This document shows, in pieces, positions 54,397-63,952 of a stretch of DNA of 64,000 bases. The stretch is from Mucilaginibacter endophyticus (GTDB taxonomy: Bacteria; Bacteroidota; Bacteroidia; Sphingobacteriales; Sphingobacteriaceae). The stretch is from contig NZ_QPCG01000001.1 of the NCBI RefSeq assembly GCF_003351025.1, forward strand, positions 999,949 to 1,063,948, given 5' to 3'. Under the pieces are notes generated by a model, which was given only the letters and a program-made list of their open reading frames with translations, was not told the origin of the DNA and searched no databases. Positions within the stretch are counted from its first letter, which is position 1. Each line of letters begins with the position of its first letter. The position numbers were made by a program, and so were the translations under genes.

Positions 54397-55319
54397 TTCT
54401 TTTCGGGTAATTCGATAGGGTTATTGATTACCGGCTGCGGACCTATCCTGATATCAATTTTGGGTGCCGGTCTGCCCTGGCTTGCGGCCTGCGCGGCGGC
54501 CATCGACTGGGCAAAAGCATTAGGGTCTTTACGCATGGCTTCCTGCAAATTAGTAAACTCCTTTTCGGTAGTTTTGATGGCTTTGGTTGGTACCTGGATA
54601 ATATTAGGGTCACTAATCTCCTCGTCCATGCCTATCATGACTGCCATTCGACCCTGGTTACCCGGCGCCTGGCCGGTTGGTTGGTCGTCTTTCTTTGCAG
54701 TAATCACCGCTTTTTCAATCCCGTCAAACTTAAAATCTACTTCTTTTTTAGCATCATAGGCCTCTACAATTACCCCGGGCAAGCCGTTAAGTTTCCACGG
54801 ACCTATGTGTAGTGGCAAGTCGGGACTAAACCAGGCTGTATAATCCCTCCCTTTGAAATGAGCCGTAGCTTTTTGGCAATGCAAGCCACCAAAAGTCGCG
54901 GTATCGCCGCTTATTTTCCATTCTATCGGGGGCAGTACATCTGTTATCAAATAATTGTTGAACAGCAGCGGCTCTTTCCGTGCCAATTTTTTACCGTTCG
55001 GGAATTGATAATATTCGGTACCTGAACCTGAGGCTTTCCGTTGGATGTTTACATGACCATCTGCCGAGTTAGCCATTTGTTCCTGCACCTGTTTCCTGAA
55101 TAGCGCGTCCTGCAGTTGTTTGTCATAACTCTTGTAAGCGCCCGCGCTTTTACCAACAATTAAAACCATGTTTTCGGTGTAGGGGTGTTCGCGGTTGGTG
55201 GTATCGCGGATGTGAGAAAATTTGTAATGCACTAATAATTGCGCGGTGTCAGGCTTTTGTGCCCGGGCCATAACGGCACATGATAAAAGGGCTGCACTTA
55301 ATAGAAATTGCTTTTTCAT
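54393..55319 (-). CDS. GLPGLI-family secreted protein
   Basis: 308 residues with signal peptide ending VMARAQ. The name-giving motif appears as GPWKLNGLPGVIVEAYD (about 163-179). Family context also includes YLITDVLPPIEWKISGD and GLHCQKATAHFKGRDYTAWF. The C-terminal ~100 residues are variable and Gln/Pro-rich. GLPGLI proteins are widespread in Bacteroidota and biochemically uncharacterised. It overlaps the downstream outer-membrane gene by 4 bp and is divergent from a LytS/LytTR system 235 bp away. Confidence 0.92.
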   Translation of the reverse strand: MKKQFLLSAALLSCAVMARAQKPDTAQLLVHYKFSHIRDTTNREHPYTENMVLIVGKSAGAYKSYDKQLQDALFRKQVQEQMANSADGHVNIQRKASGSGTEYYQFPNGKKLARKEPLLFNNYLITDVLPPIEWKISGDTATFGGLHCQKATAHFKGRDYTAWFSPDLPLHIGPWKLNGLPGVIVEAYDAKKEVDFKFDGIEKAVITAKKDDQPTGQAPGNQGRMAVMIGMDEEISDPNIIQVPTKAIKTTEKEFTNLQEAMRKDPNAFAQSMAAAQAASQGRPAPKIDIRIGPQPVINNPIELPEKK

Positions 55320-55541
55320 AATTTCGGATATTTTTAAGCAATACTACTTTGCGCGTTAAACCCGCCAAAAACATTGTGATGAACCACTTATTCGCCCGGG
55401 TGTAAAATGGATATTTGTTATTTGGCGCGCTGTCTAAAACAAAATGCTGATAGCCCCCGGCCCGGATTTCAAAAAATGCAGGTTTACCCATCAAATCATT
55501 ATATTAACATCAATAATTTATAAATGAACGGGGTGGTAATA

Positions 55542-55549
55542 TACCTTTG
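55542..55549 (+). promoter_or_regulatory. -7 element directly before the LytS-type kinase
   Basis: TACCTTTG, exact TAnnTTTG, ends 5 bases before the ATG at 55555. Transcription would begin at or next to the start codon, so the mRNA is probably leaderless. Confidence 0.5.
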
Positions 55550-55554
55550 ACCTT

Positions 55555-56703
55555 ATGCGCCGCATTAAAGCCAAATACATTATTGAGATACTGATCCACC
55601 TGGCGTTCTGGATAGGGGTTTACTATACACTGAGCTCTTTAACCAGTTCAACTATCAGTGTGCGCGTAAACCACAACGGGAAGATCATGGAACAAAGGGC
55701 AGTGGATACCATTTTTCCTTATTCGCGCTTCACACTTGTTTTTTTGGCATTGCTGTTTTATAGTAACATATTCTGGGTGTTTAGATGGGCACTCCGTTAT
55801 AAAAATATTGCTATAGGCATTGTCATAGCTTTGGGATGGTTTATACTCATCTTTGTTGCCAATTATATTTTTGTTGGATCTAAACTGAGTAATAACTTGC
55901 CAATTGGGCCGCCAGTACCTGATTTTCCTGCGGCGCTTGGTGGCCATGATCATCTTATTCCAAACCGAAACGCCATTTTTGCCGTGGGAAATTGGATGCA
56001 CATGCAGCTTACCATGCTGCTTATCTTTTTTACTGCTGCCGGGCTGTCGGTAGCTTATTTCTTTTTAAAGGAATGGGCACGCAATGAACTGGCACGAAAC
56101 CGGCTGCAGGCCTATCAGCTGAGTACCGAGATCAAGTTCCTCAAATCGCAGATCAATCCTCATTTCCTGTTCAATACACTTAACAACCTATTTTCGATGG
56201 CACAGGAAAAAGGGAATCATGAACTTGCCGATGGGATCTCCAAACTTTCGGGCATGATGCGTTATATGATCTATGACAGTAATGCGGGAGGTGTACCCCT
56301 TAACAAAGAGATAGCATATTTGGAAGATTGCATCACACTTAATAAACTGCGTTATGCCGATGATGAGGTAAGCGTACTATTTGATCATCCTGCCCAAACT
56401 GGAAATATCACTATAGCACCAATGCTGTTTATCCCCTTTGTTGAAAATGCCTTTAAACATGGCGTTGCTATTGGCCATACATCTGATATCCACATAGCTA
56501 TTTTGCTTTCAGGTAACAGGTTGATTTTTACCTGTACCAATCCTAAATACGCGACCGTAAAAAAGATGGAAGATGAAAAGAGTGGGATAGGCCTTGAAAA
56601 TGTAAAGCGGCGGCTTGACCTGCTATACCCAGATAAGCACAACCTGCAGATAAATGAAGATGAAGGGAAATATATTGTTAAACTTGAAATTGACCTGGAA
56701 TGA
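55555..56703 (+). CDS. LytS-type sensor histidine kinase
   Basis: 382 residues. Four membrane helices in residues 8-170 (for example IIEILIHLAFWIGVYYTL, TLVFLALLFYSNIFWVF, IAIGIVIALGWFILIFV and MLLIFFTAAGLSVAYFF) with a loop between helix 1 and 2 of about 30 residues. His-kinase motif with H203 (SQINPHFLFNTLNN) and an HATPase region (IPFVENAFKHG, then GIGLENVKRRL). It overlaps the LytTR regulator by 4 bp (ATGA) and is its cognate kinase. The divergent GLPGLI/barrel pair is the most likely target. Confidence 0.95.
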   Translation: MRRIKAKYIIEILIHLAFWIGVYYTLSSLTSSTISVRVNHNGKIMEQRAVDTIFPYSRFTLVFLALLFYSNIFWVFRWALRYKNIAIGIVIALGWFILIFVANYIFVGSKLSNNLPIGPPVPDFPAALGGHDHLIPNRNAIFAVGNWMHMQLTMLLIFFTAAGLSVAYFFLKEWARNELARNRLQAYQLSTEIKFLKSQINPHFLFNTLNNLFSMAQEKGNHELADGISKLSGMMRYMIYDSNAGGVPLNKEIAYLEDCITLNKLRYADDEVSVLFDHPAQTGNITIAPMLFIPFVENAFKHGVAIGHTSDIHIAILLSGNRLIFTCTNPKYATVKKMEDEKSGIGLENVKRRLDLLYPDKHNLQINEDEGKYIVKLEIDLE

Positions 56704-57392
56704 TATCCTGTATTGCCATTGATGACGAGCCCAAGGCGCTGGAAGTGATTGAACGTTATTGCCACAAAACAAGCCTGGTTGATTTAAAGGCCACTTTTCG
56801 CGAGCCGGTAAAGGCAATCGAGTTTTTAAACCGGGAGAAAATAGATCTCATTTTCCTGGATATTAATATGCCGGATATCAGCGGAATGCAACTGGTACAA
56901 ACTTTATCGCCCAGGCCAATGATTATTTTTACTACCGCTTACAGCCATTATGCCGTTGAAAGTTATGATCTCAACGCGCTCGATTATCTGCTTAAACCCA
57001 TCACTTTTGAGCGTTATCTTGCGGCAATAAATAAAGCTGTAAGCAAACAGCCGTCAAAAAATAATGCAGGTAATGAGGATGAGCAAACCGTTTTTATCAA
57101 AAGCGGGCCGCAAACGTACCAGGTTAAGGTAGGGGACATCTTATACCTGGAAAAAGACGGCAACTATATTACCATTCATTTGAAAGACAAGAATATCCTG
57201 ATCCGTGAAAATATGGGTGATATTTTTGATCTTGTGCCGGCGGCAGATTTTTTGCGGGTACACAAATCATATGTAGTGGCCATTAAACATATAGCCATGA
57301 TCGAAGTACATCAACTTATCATCAATGGCGAAAAAATCCCCATCGGCAGCACTTATCGTGATCTTTTACGCAGCAGATTGGGGCTTAAATAA
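56700..57392 (+). CDS. LytTR-family response regulator
   Basis: 230 residues. Receiver domain about 1-120 with D8/D9, phospho-acceptor D54 (IFLDINMPDISG) and T/K (TTAYSHYAVE, YLLKPI). LytTR DNA-binding domain about 130-230 (FIKSGPQTYQVKVGDILYLE, FLRVHKSYVVAI, IPIGSTYRDLL). It is translated together with the LytS kinase. LytTR proteins bind paired imperfect direct repeats, but I could not pick out a convincing pair in the 55320-55554 spacer by eye. Confidence 0.95.
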   Translation: MISCIAIDDEPKALEVIERYCHKTSLVDLKATFREPVKAIEFLNREKIDLIFLDINMPDISGMQLVQTLSPRPMIIFTTAYSHYAVESYDLNALDYLLKPITFERYLAAINKAVSKQPSKNNAGNEDEQTVFIKSGPQTYQVKVGDILYLEKDGNYITIHLKDKNILIRENMGDIFDLVPAADFLRVHKSYVVAIKHIAMIEVHQLIINGEKIPIGSTYRDLLRSRLGLK

Positions 57393-57410
57393 TATCTTTT
57401 GAGGACAGCA

Positions 57411-57695
57411 TTAAGAACCCGACTTCCAGATCTTGAAACTGTTTTCGTAAACGCCTTCAGCATCACGAATGATCAGCGAAAGGTGCTCCTTGCGTACCGG
57501 GAAATGCTGATCAACAGATTGATAGATATGCTGAAGCAGGCTACCCAGCTTGTGCTCCACTTCAAAACGGGAAATTGATACAACAATTTGGTTGGCAACA
57601 GCAGTAACGGTTCCGCCCGCAGCCAGCTGGCCTTTGATCAGGTGTGCTACAGCCGAACTGAGATCGGCTATTTGGGAAAGCTCTAATGGATTCAT
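57411..57695 (-). CDS. Small hypothetical protein
   Basis: 94 residues, mixed alpha/beta composition (AVAHLIKGQLAAGGTVTAV, then HKLGSLLQHIYQSVDQHFP). It has ordinary codon use and a good ATG at 57695. It is convergent with the LytTR gene, 18 bp apart. No signal peptide or membrane segment. No family is recognised. Confidence 0.6.
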   Translation of the reverse strand: MNPLELSQIADLSSAVAHLIKGQLAAGGTVTAVANQIVVSISRFEVEHKLGSLLQHIYQSVDQHFPVRKEHLSLIIRDAEGVYENSFKIWKSGS

Positions 57696-57974
57696 CTTCT
57701 GAAGCTATAACAACAAAAATTCAACCTTGTTTTAACCAGTGAATACTCACAAATAAATGTATGTGTTTGGTTATATATATGCAACAATTAATTAGTTTAT
57801 GACCGGGCAATTAAATTAACAGACTATTGTTTATTTTTTCATATGCCAAAAAATCATATCTTGTACCCGTTCAGTTGTGAAAATATTATGCTGGTAATAC
57901 CAGCAATTTAAATAAAGCCTGAGCCGTGCATGGTTCGGCAACCAAACCATCTACTAAATTACCGGAGGAACAAC

Positions 57975-58376
57975 ATGAATTATACTAAACCTGAAAGGGT
58001 TCTGGTTATTGATGACGAATCTATCAACAATTTTATAGCTCAGTCTATACTCAAAAAATATTATCCTGATATTAATGTTAAGTGTTGCCTGAGTGCCCAG
58101 GAAGGGCTTGATTTTTTACACAAACTTAAATCGGATGGTTATTCATTACCAGAATATATCTTTCTTGATCTTAACATGCGGGTAATGGATGGCTGGGATT
58201 TTCTCGACGAGTATATTGCATCGGGCTATTCTTCAGAAGGTACCCGGATCGTTATTTTAAGTTCATCGGTATTTAAACATGACGCAGACCGCGCTATGGC
58301 ATATAATGTGGTTTTTGATTTTATAAGCAAACCACTATCGCCAGAACATCTTCATAAATTATTTAACGCGGAGTAA
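57975..58376 (+). CDS. Single-domain response regulator
   Basis: 133 residues from ATG 57975. A strong GGAGGA ribosome-binding site lies 6 bp before it (57964-57969), unusual in this window, and decides against the longer frame from 57930. Receiver motifs: VIDDES (D13/D14), phospho-acceptor D65 (YIFLDLNMRVMDG), SSS and K (FISKPLS). No output domain, so it works through protein contact or in a phosphorelay. No kinase adjoins it. Confidence 0.92.
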   Translation: MNYTKPERVLVIDDESINNFIAQSILKKYYPDINVKCCLSAQEGLDFLHKLKSDGYSLPEYIFLDLNMRVMDGWDFLDEYIASGYSSEGTRIVILSSSVFKHDADRAMAYNVVFDFISKPLSPEHLHKLFNAE

Positions 58377-58596
58377 TGAGGCGCGTAAAGCGTACATGTT
58401 ACTAAGAATGCAATAGGTGTGCTGTCTGTATCATATCCTGATAGTATGTGAATCTCTGTTTTAAATTTTTATTTAGGGATTGATAAATGAGGAGTTCTTC
58501 ACCTCGTAGTATATTGTTTTCGTCATAAATGTTTCGTTTAAAAGATCTACAATTATATATTTATTTTGGTGTAATTGCCTTGGTTGTTAATGACTT

Positions 58597-60831
58597 ATGA
58601 AAAGAGTTCTGTTGCTGTTGTGCTTTGTTGCGGGATATCCAAGTTTTGCATTTGCTCAGAAATTACCGGTTGGGGATGCTGCCAGGCAGTCAACCGATGT
58701 GGGCGACTGGCTTATTAAACCCGAAATAAAAAAGGCAGATGTATACCAATCTCGTGATGGTAAGGATATCGTTCTTTATAACGGTTTGCTGCGTCGCAGT
58801 TTTAGGCTTGCGCCCAATGTGGCATGTTATGACTTTGTTAGCCTGCAAAACGGAAAACAACTCATCCGCTCTGTAAAAGCGGAAGCCCGGGTTACGATTA
58901 ACGGAAAAAATTATAATGTCGGCGGCTTATATGGGCAGAAGGAAAACGCGTACCTACTTCCCGAATGGTTGGATAATTTCACTACAAGTAACAATGATTT
59001 CAGGTTTATCAATTACGAGGTGAAAGATATGGTGCCTGTTATAAACTGGAAAAGTAATGGTTGGTGGGCCGGTAATACAAAGCAGCCTTCGGGCAAAACA
59101 ATTACGTTCTTTTATCAATCAAATTCAGATGAACTCGCCGGTATTAAAATAAGCGTTCATTATAGTATTTACGATGGCTTACCGCTTATTAGCAAATGGA
59201 TTACTATTGAAAATAAGCGTACACAAACTATTAAGCTGAACCAGGTGGTTAATGAAATTATGGGTTTTGTAGAGGAGGAAAGTGCTGTAACCGGAGCAGC
59301 TAATCCCGCAAACGGTCCAGAAAAAAATCAGGATAACGTAGCCAAAGGCATGTTACCGCCGCAAAGCATTTATATTGAAAGTAATTATGCCTTTAATAAT
59401 GCTATGCGCTACAACTTAAGCGATCAAACTACGCATTGGAAAACCGACTCAACCTATCGCTCGCAGGTTAATTATGAATTTGGTACACCCTGCCTGCTTG
59501 AAGTATACCCGGAGCAGGAAACAGGTACCGATATATTGCCAAATAGCAGTTTGCAATCGGTAACTACTTATGAGTTGCTTTTAGACAGTTATGACAGGGA
59601 ACGACGCGGCCTTATGGTCCGTAAAATGTACCGGACTATTGCACCCTGGGTTACCGCCAACCCGATTTACATGCACCTGGTGAGTAAAAATGATGAACAG
59701 GTTCGGGCGGCTATTGATCAATGTGCGGCTACCGGGTATGAGGCTTTGATATTAAGCTTCGGCAGTCATATTGATCAGGAAGATGTTAGCGCGGCCAACT
59801 TGTTGAAGTGGAAACAGCTGGCCGATTACGCGCATCAGAAAAATATAAAAATTGGAGGGTACTCCTTGTTCAGCTCACGCAAGATTAGTGATGACGATGG
59901 TGTTATCAACCCCAAAACAGGGAAGCCCGGGGGCGCTTTTTTCGGTAACGCGCCGTGTTATGGAAGTAAATGGGGGCTGGCTTACCGGGATAAGATCAAA
60001 AAGTTTTATGCCGAAACAGGTTTTGATATCTGGGAAAATGACGGCCCGTATGCCGGAGATGTTTGTGCCTCTGTAAGCCATCCGGGTCATAAAAACCTTG
60101 ACGATAGTCAGTGGAAGCAAATGGAAATACAGAAGGAACTGTATCATTGGCTTAACGAACGGGGTGTTTATATCAATGCGCCCGACTGGTATTTTTTGGA
60201 TGGAACCAATAAAATTGGAATTGGCTACAGGGAGGTTAACTTTTCGCTTTCAAGAGCGCAGCAGATAATACTTAACCGTCAAAATATCTATGATGGCCTA
60301 TGGAATGAAATTCCGGCTATGGTTTGGGGTTTTGTACCTCTTACCAAATACCAGGGTGGCGGTGCCGACGCAGTATTGGAGCCGCTTAATGATCACCTTA
60401 CTGATTATAAAAAATTAATGATGCAATACTATGGGGCAGGGGTGCAAGCAGCTTATCGCGGACCACGTTTATATGATACCGAAGCAACCAAACAAACGGT
60501 TAAAGATGTAATAGCCTGGTATAAAAAATACCGTGATATTCTTAATTCGGATATCATTCACCTAAGGCGAGCCGATGGAAGGGATTGGGACGGTATCATG
60601 CACGTTAACCCTCAATTGAAGGAGAAGGGCTTGCTGATGTTATATAATCCGCTTAAACAAAAAATAATAAGAACAATTAAAGTTCCGCTGTATTACTGCG
60701 GGCTTTCGGAATCTGCTACCTTTTTGATCAATGGCGAAACAAGGATCGTTAAAAAAATAAACCGCGATTTTACCGCCAGTTTAACATTCAATCTTGATGC
60801 TGAAAGTTATACATGGGTTTTGGTTGAATAG
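58597..60831 (+). CDS. Secreted glycosidase-like protein, alpha-galactosidase-type fold suspected
   Basis: 744 residues, signal peptide MKRVLLLLCFVAGYPSFAFAQ. An N-terminal beta-sandwich of about 300 residues precedes a barrel region with EALILSFGSHIDQED, KIGGYSLFSSRKISDDDG, FDIWENDGPYAGD (a likely nucleophile Asp) and INAPDWYFLDGTNKIGIGY. A C-terminal beta domain follows. The order sandwich / barrel / small sandwich and the DIWENDGP segment recall clan GH-D (GH27/GH36) enzymes. I cannot assign a GH family with certainty and no activity is claimed. It stands alone, with no transporter nearby. Confidence 0.6.
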   Translation: MKRVLLLLCFVAGYPSFAFAQKLPVGDAARQSTDVGDWLIKPEIKKADVYQSRDGKDIVLYNGLLRRSFRLAPNVACYDFVSLQNGKQLIRSVKAEARVTINGKNYNVGGLYGQKENAYLLPEWLDNFTTSNNDFRFINYEVKDMVPVINWKSNGWWAGNTKQPSGKTITFFYQSNSDELAGIKISVHYSIYDGLPLISKWITIENKRTQTIKLNQVVNEIMGFVEEESAVTGAANPANGPEKNQDNVAKGMLPPQSIYIESNYAFNNAMRYNLSDQTTHWKTDSTYRSQVNYEFGTPCLLEVYPEQETGTDILPNSSLQSVTTYELLLDSYDRERRGLMVRKMYRTIAPWVTANPIYMHLVSKNDEQVRAAIDQCAATGYEALILSFGSHIDQEDVSAANLLKWKQLADYAHQKNIKIGGYSLFSSRKISDDDGVINPKTGKPGGAFFGNAPCYGSKWGLAYRDKIKKFYAETGFDIWENDGPYAGDVCASVSHPGHKNLDDSQWKQMEIQKELYHWLNERGVYINAPDWYFLDGTNKIGIGYREVNFSLSRAQQIILNRQNIYDGLWNEIPAMVWGFVPLTKYQGGGADAVLEPLNDHLTDYKKLMMQYYGAGVQAAYRGPRLYDTEATKQTVKDVIAWYKKYRDILNSDIIHLRRADGRDWDGIMHVNPQLKEKGLLMLYNPLKQKIIRTIKVPLYYCGLSESATFLINGETRIVKKINRDFTASLTFNLDAESYTWVLVE

Positions 60832-60861
60832 TACAGGGCAATTGTCATTAATAGGGTTGCG

Positions 60862-62199
60862 TTAAATTGCTGTAAGTGTTTTGGCCGTTTCGGTTTCAAT
60901 GGTTTGCCGTTGGTATAAGGGAAATTCTACAAAAAATGTGGCGCCACTTTTGACATTGCTTTCAAACCATATTTTTCCTTCAAGCGCTTCGGTAAACTGT
61001 TTACACAGCACAAGACCAAGGCCTGCGCCTTTCTCATTGCCGGTTCCCGGTACAGATCCTGAATTTAAATTGAAGATATCATCTGATAACTGAACCGGTT
61101 GTCCGTTTCCGCTATCGCTTACAGCTATCCTGCATATGCCATTTTCGGAGGCGGTAGTAACAGTTATGGTTCCGCCCGGCGCGGTGAATTTAATAGCATT
61201 GTTAACCAGGTTCCTGATAATCAGTTGAACCATATCGCCGTTCGCAATTATTTCAGAAAGCGGATCAAGCGCCATCTGAAAGGTGATCTTCTTTCGTTGT
61301 GCTATCGGTTGAAATATAAGCAGATGAGATGAAAGTAGTGCGGAAACATTAACAACAGTTCTGGTGAATTTGATCCCGTCCATCTGGTTCTTCGACCAGG
61401 AAAGTACATTATTAAGCAAATCTAATGTCCCCCTGGTTGAAAGGAGCAGCTGTTCTTCTATCTCCGACCTTTCCTCAATATTCAAGTTGATTTGGGAAAG
61501 AAGCTCGAGGTAGTTTTGAATGTTTGAAAGGGGTGCCCGCAGGTCATGCGAGATGATGGATAGCAATTTATTCTTTTCGTCATTAAGCACTTTCATTTCG
61601 GCTGTTTTTTCTTCTGCCGATTGCTTCTCAATCTCATAATTCCTTCTTATTACGTAAAACGTAAATAAGATAACTCCTACTACAGTGACATAGGCCGAGC
61701 TAAGATCAACATATCGATCAAGTTTCCTGGTGTAGGTAAACGGTACCCAGTTACCATGTTGGTATTGAAGATAATGCAACACCAAAAGGATCAGGATATT
61801 ACTTGTCACTGCAATCCAATACCGTTTAACGGGTACAACAGCAACCATGATAACCATCACCAATACAAAGAAAAGATCTGTTGGGCCATCTACACCGGAG
61901 TTTAAAAAGTAGTTGACAGTAAACAGAACAAGACTTGTAGAGCAAAATATAAAGATGCCTATACCGGTATACGCTTTGATCCTGGACGCGAGATAGAGAA
62001 CAATAACAATCAGTAGAGTTCCCGCGCTTATCAAAGCGATGTCGGGAAGGCCTACAAAAAAATTCAAGGGAATGTTATAGACAAGGGCAAGAATGCATAT
62101 CAGGCAGATGGAGTGAAAAATCCGGGTTGTTAGCGGCAAATCCTTTCCATTCCCAACCAGGCGGGACCAAATCCCTGAAATCTTATCAAAAACTACCAA
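60862..62199 (-). CDS. Membrane sensor histidine kinase
   Basis: 445 residues. Six membrane helices in residues 25-185 (for example IFHSICLICILALVYNIP, ISAGTLLIVIVLYLA, IFIFCSTSLVLFTVNYF, FFVLVMVIMVAVVPV, ILILLVLHYLQY, VTVVGVILFTFYV), then a short coiled coil. HisKA has H218 (SIISHDLRAPLSNI). HATPase has RNLVNNAIKF, DSGNGQPV and GAGLGLVLCK. The only plausible start is TTG at 62199; there is no in-frame ATG near it. It has no cognate regulator next to it. Confidence 0.9.
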   Translation of the reverse strand: MVVFDKISGIWSRLVGNGKDLPLTTRIFHSICLICILALVYNIPLNFFVGLPDIALISAGTLLIVIVLYLASRIKAYTGIGIFIFCSTSLVLFTVNYFLNSGVDGPTDLFFVLVMVIMVAVVPVKRYWIAVTSNILILLVLHYLQYQHGNWVPFTYTRKLDRYVDLSSAYVTVVGVILFTFYVIRRNYEIEKQSAEEKTAEMKVLNDEKNKLLSIISHDLRAPLSNIQNYLELLSQINLNIEERSEIEEQLLLSTRGTLDLLNNVLSWSKNQMDGIKFTRTVVNVSALLSSHLLIFQPIAQRKKITFQMALDPLSEIIANGDMVQLIIRNLVNNAIKFTAPGGTITVTTASENGICRIAVSDSGNGQPVQLSDDIFNLNSGSVPGTGNEKGAGLGLVLCKQFTEALEGKIWFESNVKSGATFFVEFPLYQRQTIETETAKTLTAI

Positions 62200-62382
62200 C
62201 CTGCAAATGAATAATTGTAACTATCGTAAAAAACACGCTTCGGAATGCTAAGACGGGTTAATTATACGAATTTAAAACTATTATGTTTAAAATTTTAGTT
62301 GCTGGAGCTTGGTATTGAACTTGGATTTAGCGGTGTCGCTAACTTTTATAAAGGATGTCGAAGAAATATTTTTAGTGTTAAT

Positions 62383-62416
62383 AAAAAAGCAGCGGTGAAT
62401 TTGCCGCTGCTTTTTT
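62383..62416 (-). terminator. Terminator after the second susD
   Basis: Perfect stem GCAGCGG/CCGCTGC with A-tract and T-tract flanks. It is placed 8 bp after the stop of the minus-strand susD gene. Confidence 0.92.
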
Positions 62417-62423
62417 CAATTGA

Positions 62424-63944
62424 TTATTTATAATCCGGATTTTGTATCAGGACACCTCCGCTCTTATCAATTTCTGTTTGAGGGAGTGGCCAGTGGTAAA
62501 ACTTATCCTCAAAATGATAATTAATGAGGGTTGATTTTACCGCGTTAAGCACAGGGCCGGCAATGTGCCATCTTAACAAATCGTAATGGCGTAAACCTTC
62601 AAAAGCAAGCTCAACACGGCGTTCATGCCTGATGCGTTCGCGCATCTGATCTTTAGTGTAACCGGCCGGATAGGCAGGCATATTTGCACGTGCACGCAAA
62701 TCGGCCATGGCTTTATAAACTGTTGCATCCGGACCTGCAATTTCATTTTGCGCTTCCGCGTACATCAGCATTACTTCGCCTAAACGTAATATAACTGCGT
62801 CCTGCTGGCTAAGGGTGGAGAAACCATAAGGTATGTTATTAGGCTCCAGGAACTTGATAATACCGTAGCCTGTAGGCCTAAGGTTTGAAGGATGGTGAAC
62901 TTTGCCAGGGCCAAAATAAACTGAATCAGCATATACGGTTTTAGCAAGCCTTGGGTCGCGGTGATTGAACTGGTTTTTAGTATCAGTTAACGGCGAAGTA
63001 CCGTACGGTTGACCATCAGTACACTCGTAGGCATCTACCATGTTTTGCATTGGCGCGCAGGCGTCCCAGTCGCCATAATACATATCCCACGGAGCTGTAT
63101 TGTTTGGCGCCAGGAAGTTAACCGAAAACATGATCTCGGTGTTGTTTTTCTGAGTAGCATCCCTGAAGATGTCTTCAAAATTGGTGCTTAATTTGTATTG
63201 GCCCATCAAATCAAGACAAAGGTCGCGCACCTGGGTTAGCATGGTAGCGTCAGCAGTACCGGTGTTACCGAAAGCTGCAAATAGTAATACCCTTGCCTTT
63301 AAAGCTTTGGCAGATGATGCCGCGGCATGGCCACCATTAGCGTAATAAGCGTTGCTGCTCAAATTAGCAATGCCATAATCAAGGTCGGCAGTGATTTGGG
63401 CAAGTACTTGCGCAGCAGGCACCTTAGGTTGCTTTTGGTTGCTCAGGTCAAGCGGCTGTACTACCAAAGGCACATCGCCATAAATGCTGTATAATTGGAA
63501 GTAAAGAAATGCACGGATAAACCTTACTTCGCCTTCGTAAATTTTACGCTGGCTATCAGAAATATCCGCGCCTTTGTAACCGCCTAAATTTTGCAGAAAC
63601 AGGTTTACCCTGGCAATGCCAACATAGCTATCATTATAAATAGCAGTTTCGTAACCGCCGGTTGTAGGGTTAAAATTACCCTGTACAAAATCTTTAGCGG
63701 CGCCCGAATTAAATTGGTTATAGCCGTTATCGGTAAACCCATCCCTAAAGCCCATGCCATAGGAAAATTCTTCTGTTTGAAGTGAAGCGTAAACAGCCGC
63801 TAAAGCTGCATCAAAATCCGCCTTTGTTTTATAGAAAGTTGAAGTGGCAATCTGGTCGTTAGGATTAAGGTCCAGTGCCTTTTTACATGCGCCTAAAAAC
63901 AGCGATGTAATTAATATGATGGTTATTATAATTCGATTTTTCAT
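62424..63944 (-). CDS. SusD/RagB family substrate-binding lipoprotein (second locus)
   Basis: 506 residues. Lipobox LFLGAC, then KKALDLNPNDQIATSTFYKT. SusD fold segments include VRFIRAFLYFQLYSIYGDVPLV and RHERRVELAFEGLRHYDLLRWH, and it ends IQNPDY. It follows the end of a SusC gene by 8 bp, so the pair is an operon read from right to left. The glycan target is unknown; this pair is distinct from the 4759-9595 pair, being only distantly similar by eye. Confidence 0.95.
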   Translation of the reverse strand: MKNRIIITIILITSLFLGACKKALDLNPNDQIATSTFYKTKADFDAALAAVYASLQTEEFSYGMGFRDGFTDNGYNQFNSGAAKDFVQGNFNPTTGGYETAIYNDSYVGIARVNLFLQNLGGYKGADISDSQRKIYEGEVRFIRAFLYFQLYSIYGDVPLVVQPLDLSNQKQPKVPAAQVLAQITADLDYGIANLSSNAYYANGGHAAASSAKALKARVLLFAAFGNTGTADATMLTQVRDLCLDLMGQYKLSTNFEDIFRDATQKNNTEIMFSVNFLAPNNTAPWDMYYGDWDACAPMQNMVDAYECTDGQPYGTSPLTDTKNQFNHRDPRLAKTVYADSVYFGPGKVHHPSNLRPTGYGIIKFLEPNNIPYGFSTLSQQDAVILRLGEVMLMYAEAQNEIAGPDATVYKAMADLRARANMPAYPAGYTKDQMRERIRHERRVELAFEGLRHYDLLRWHIAGPVLNAVKSTLINYHFEDKFYHWPLPQTEIDKSGGVLIQNPDYK

Positions 63945-63952
63945 GGGGCTAA

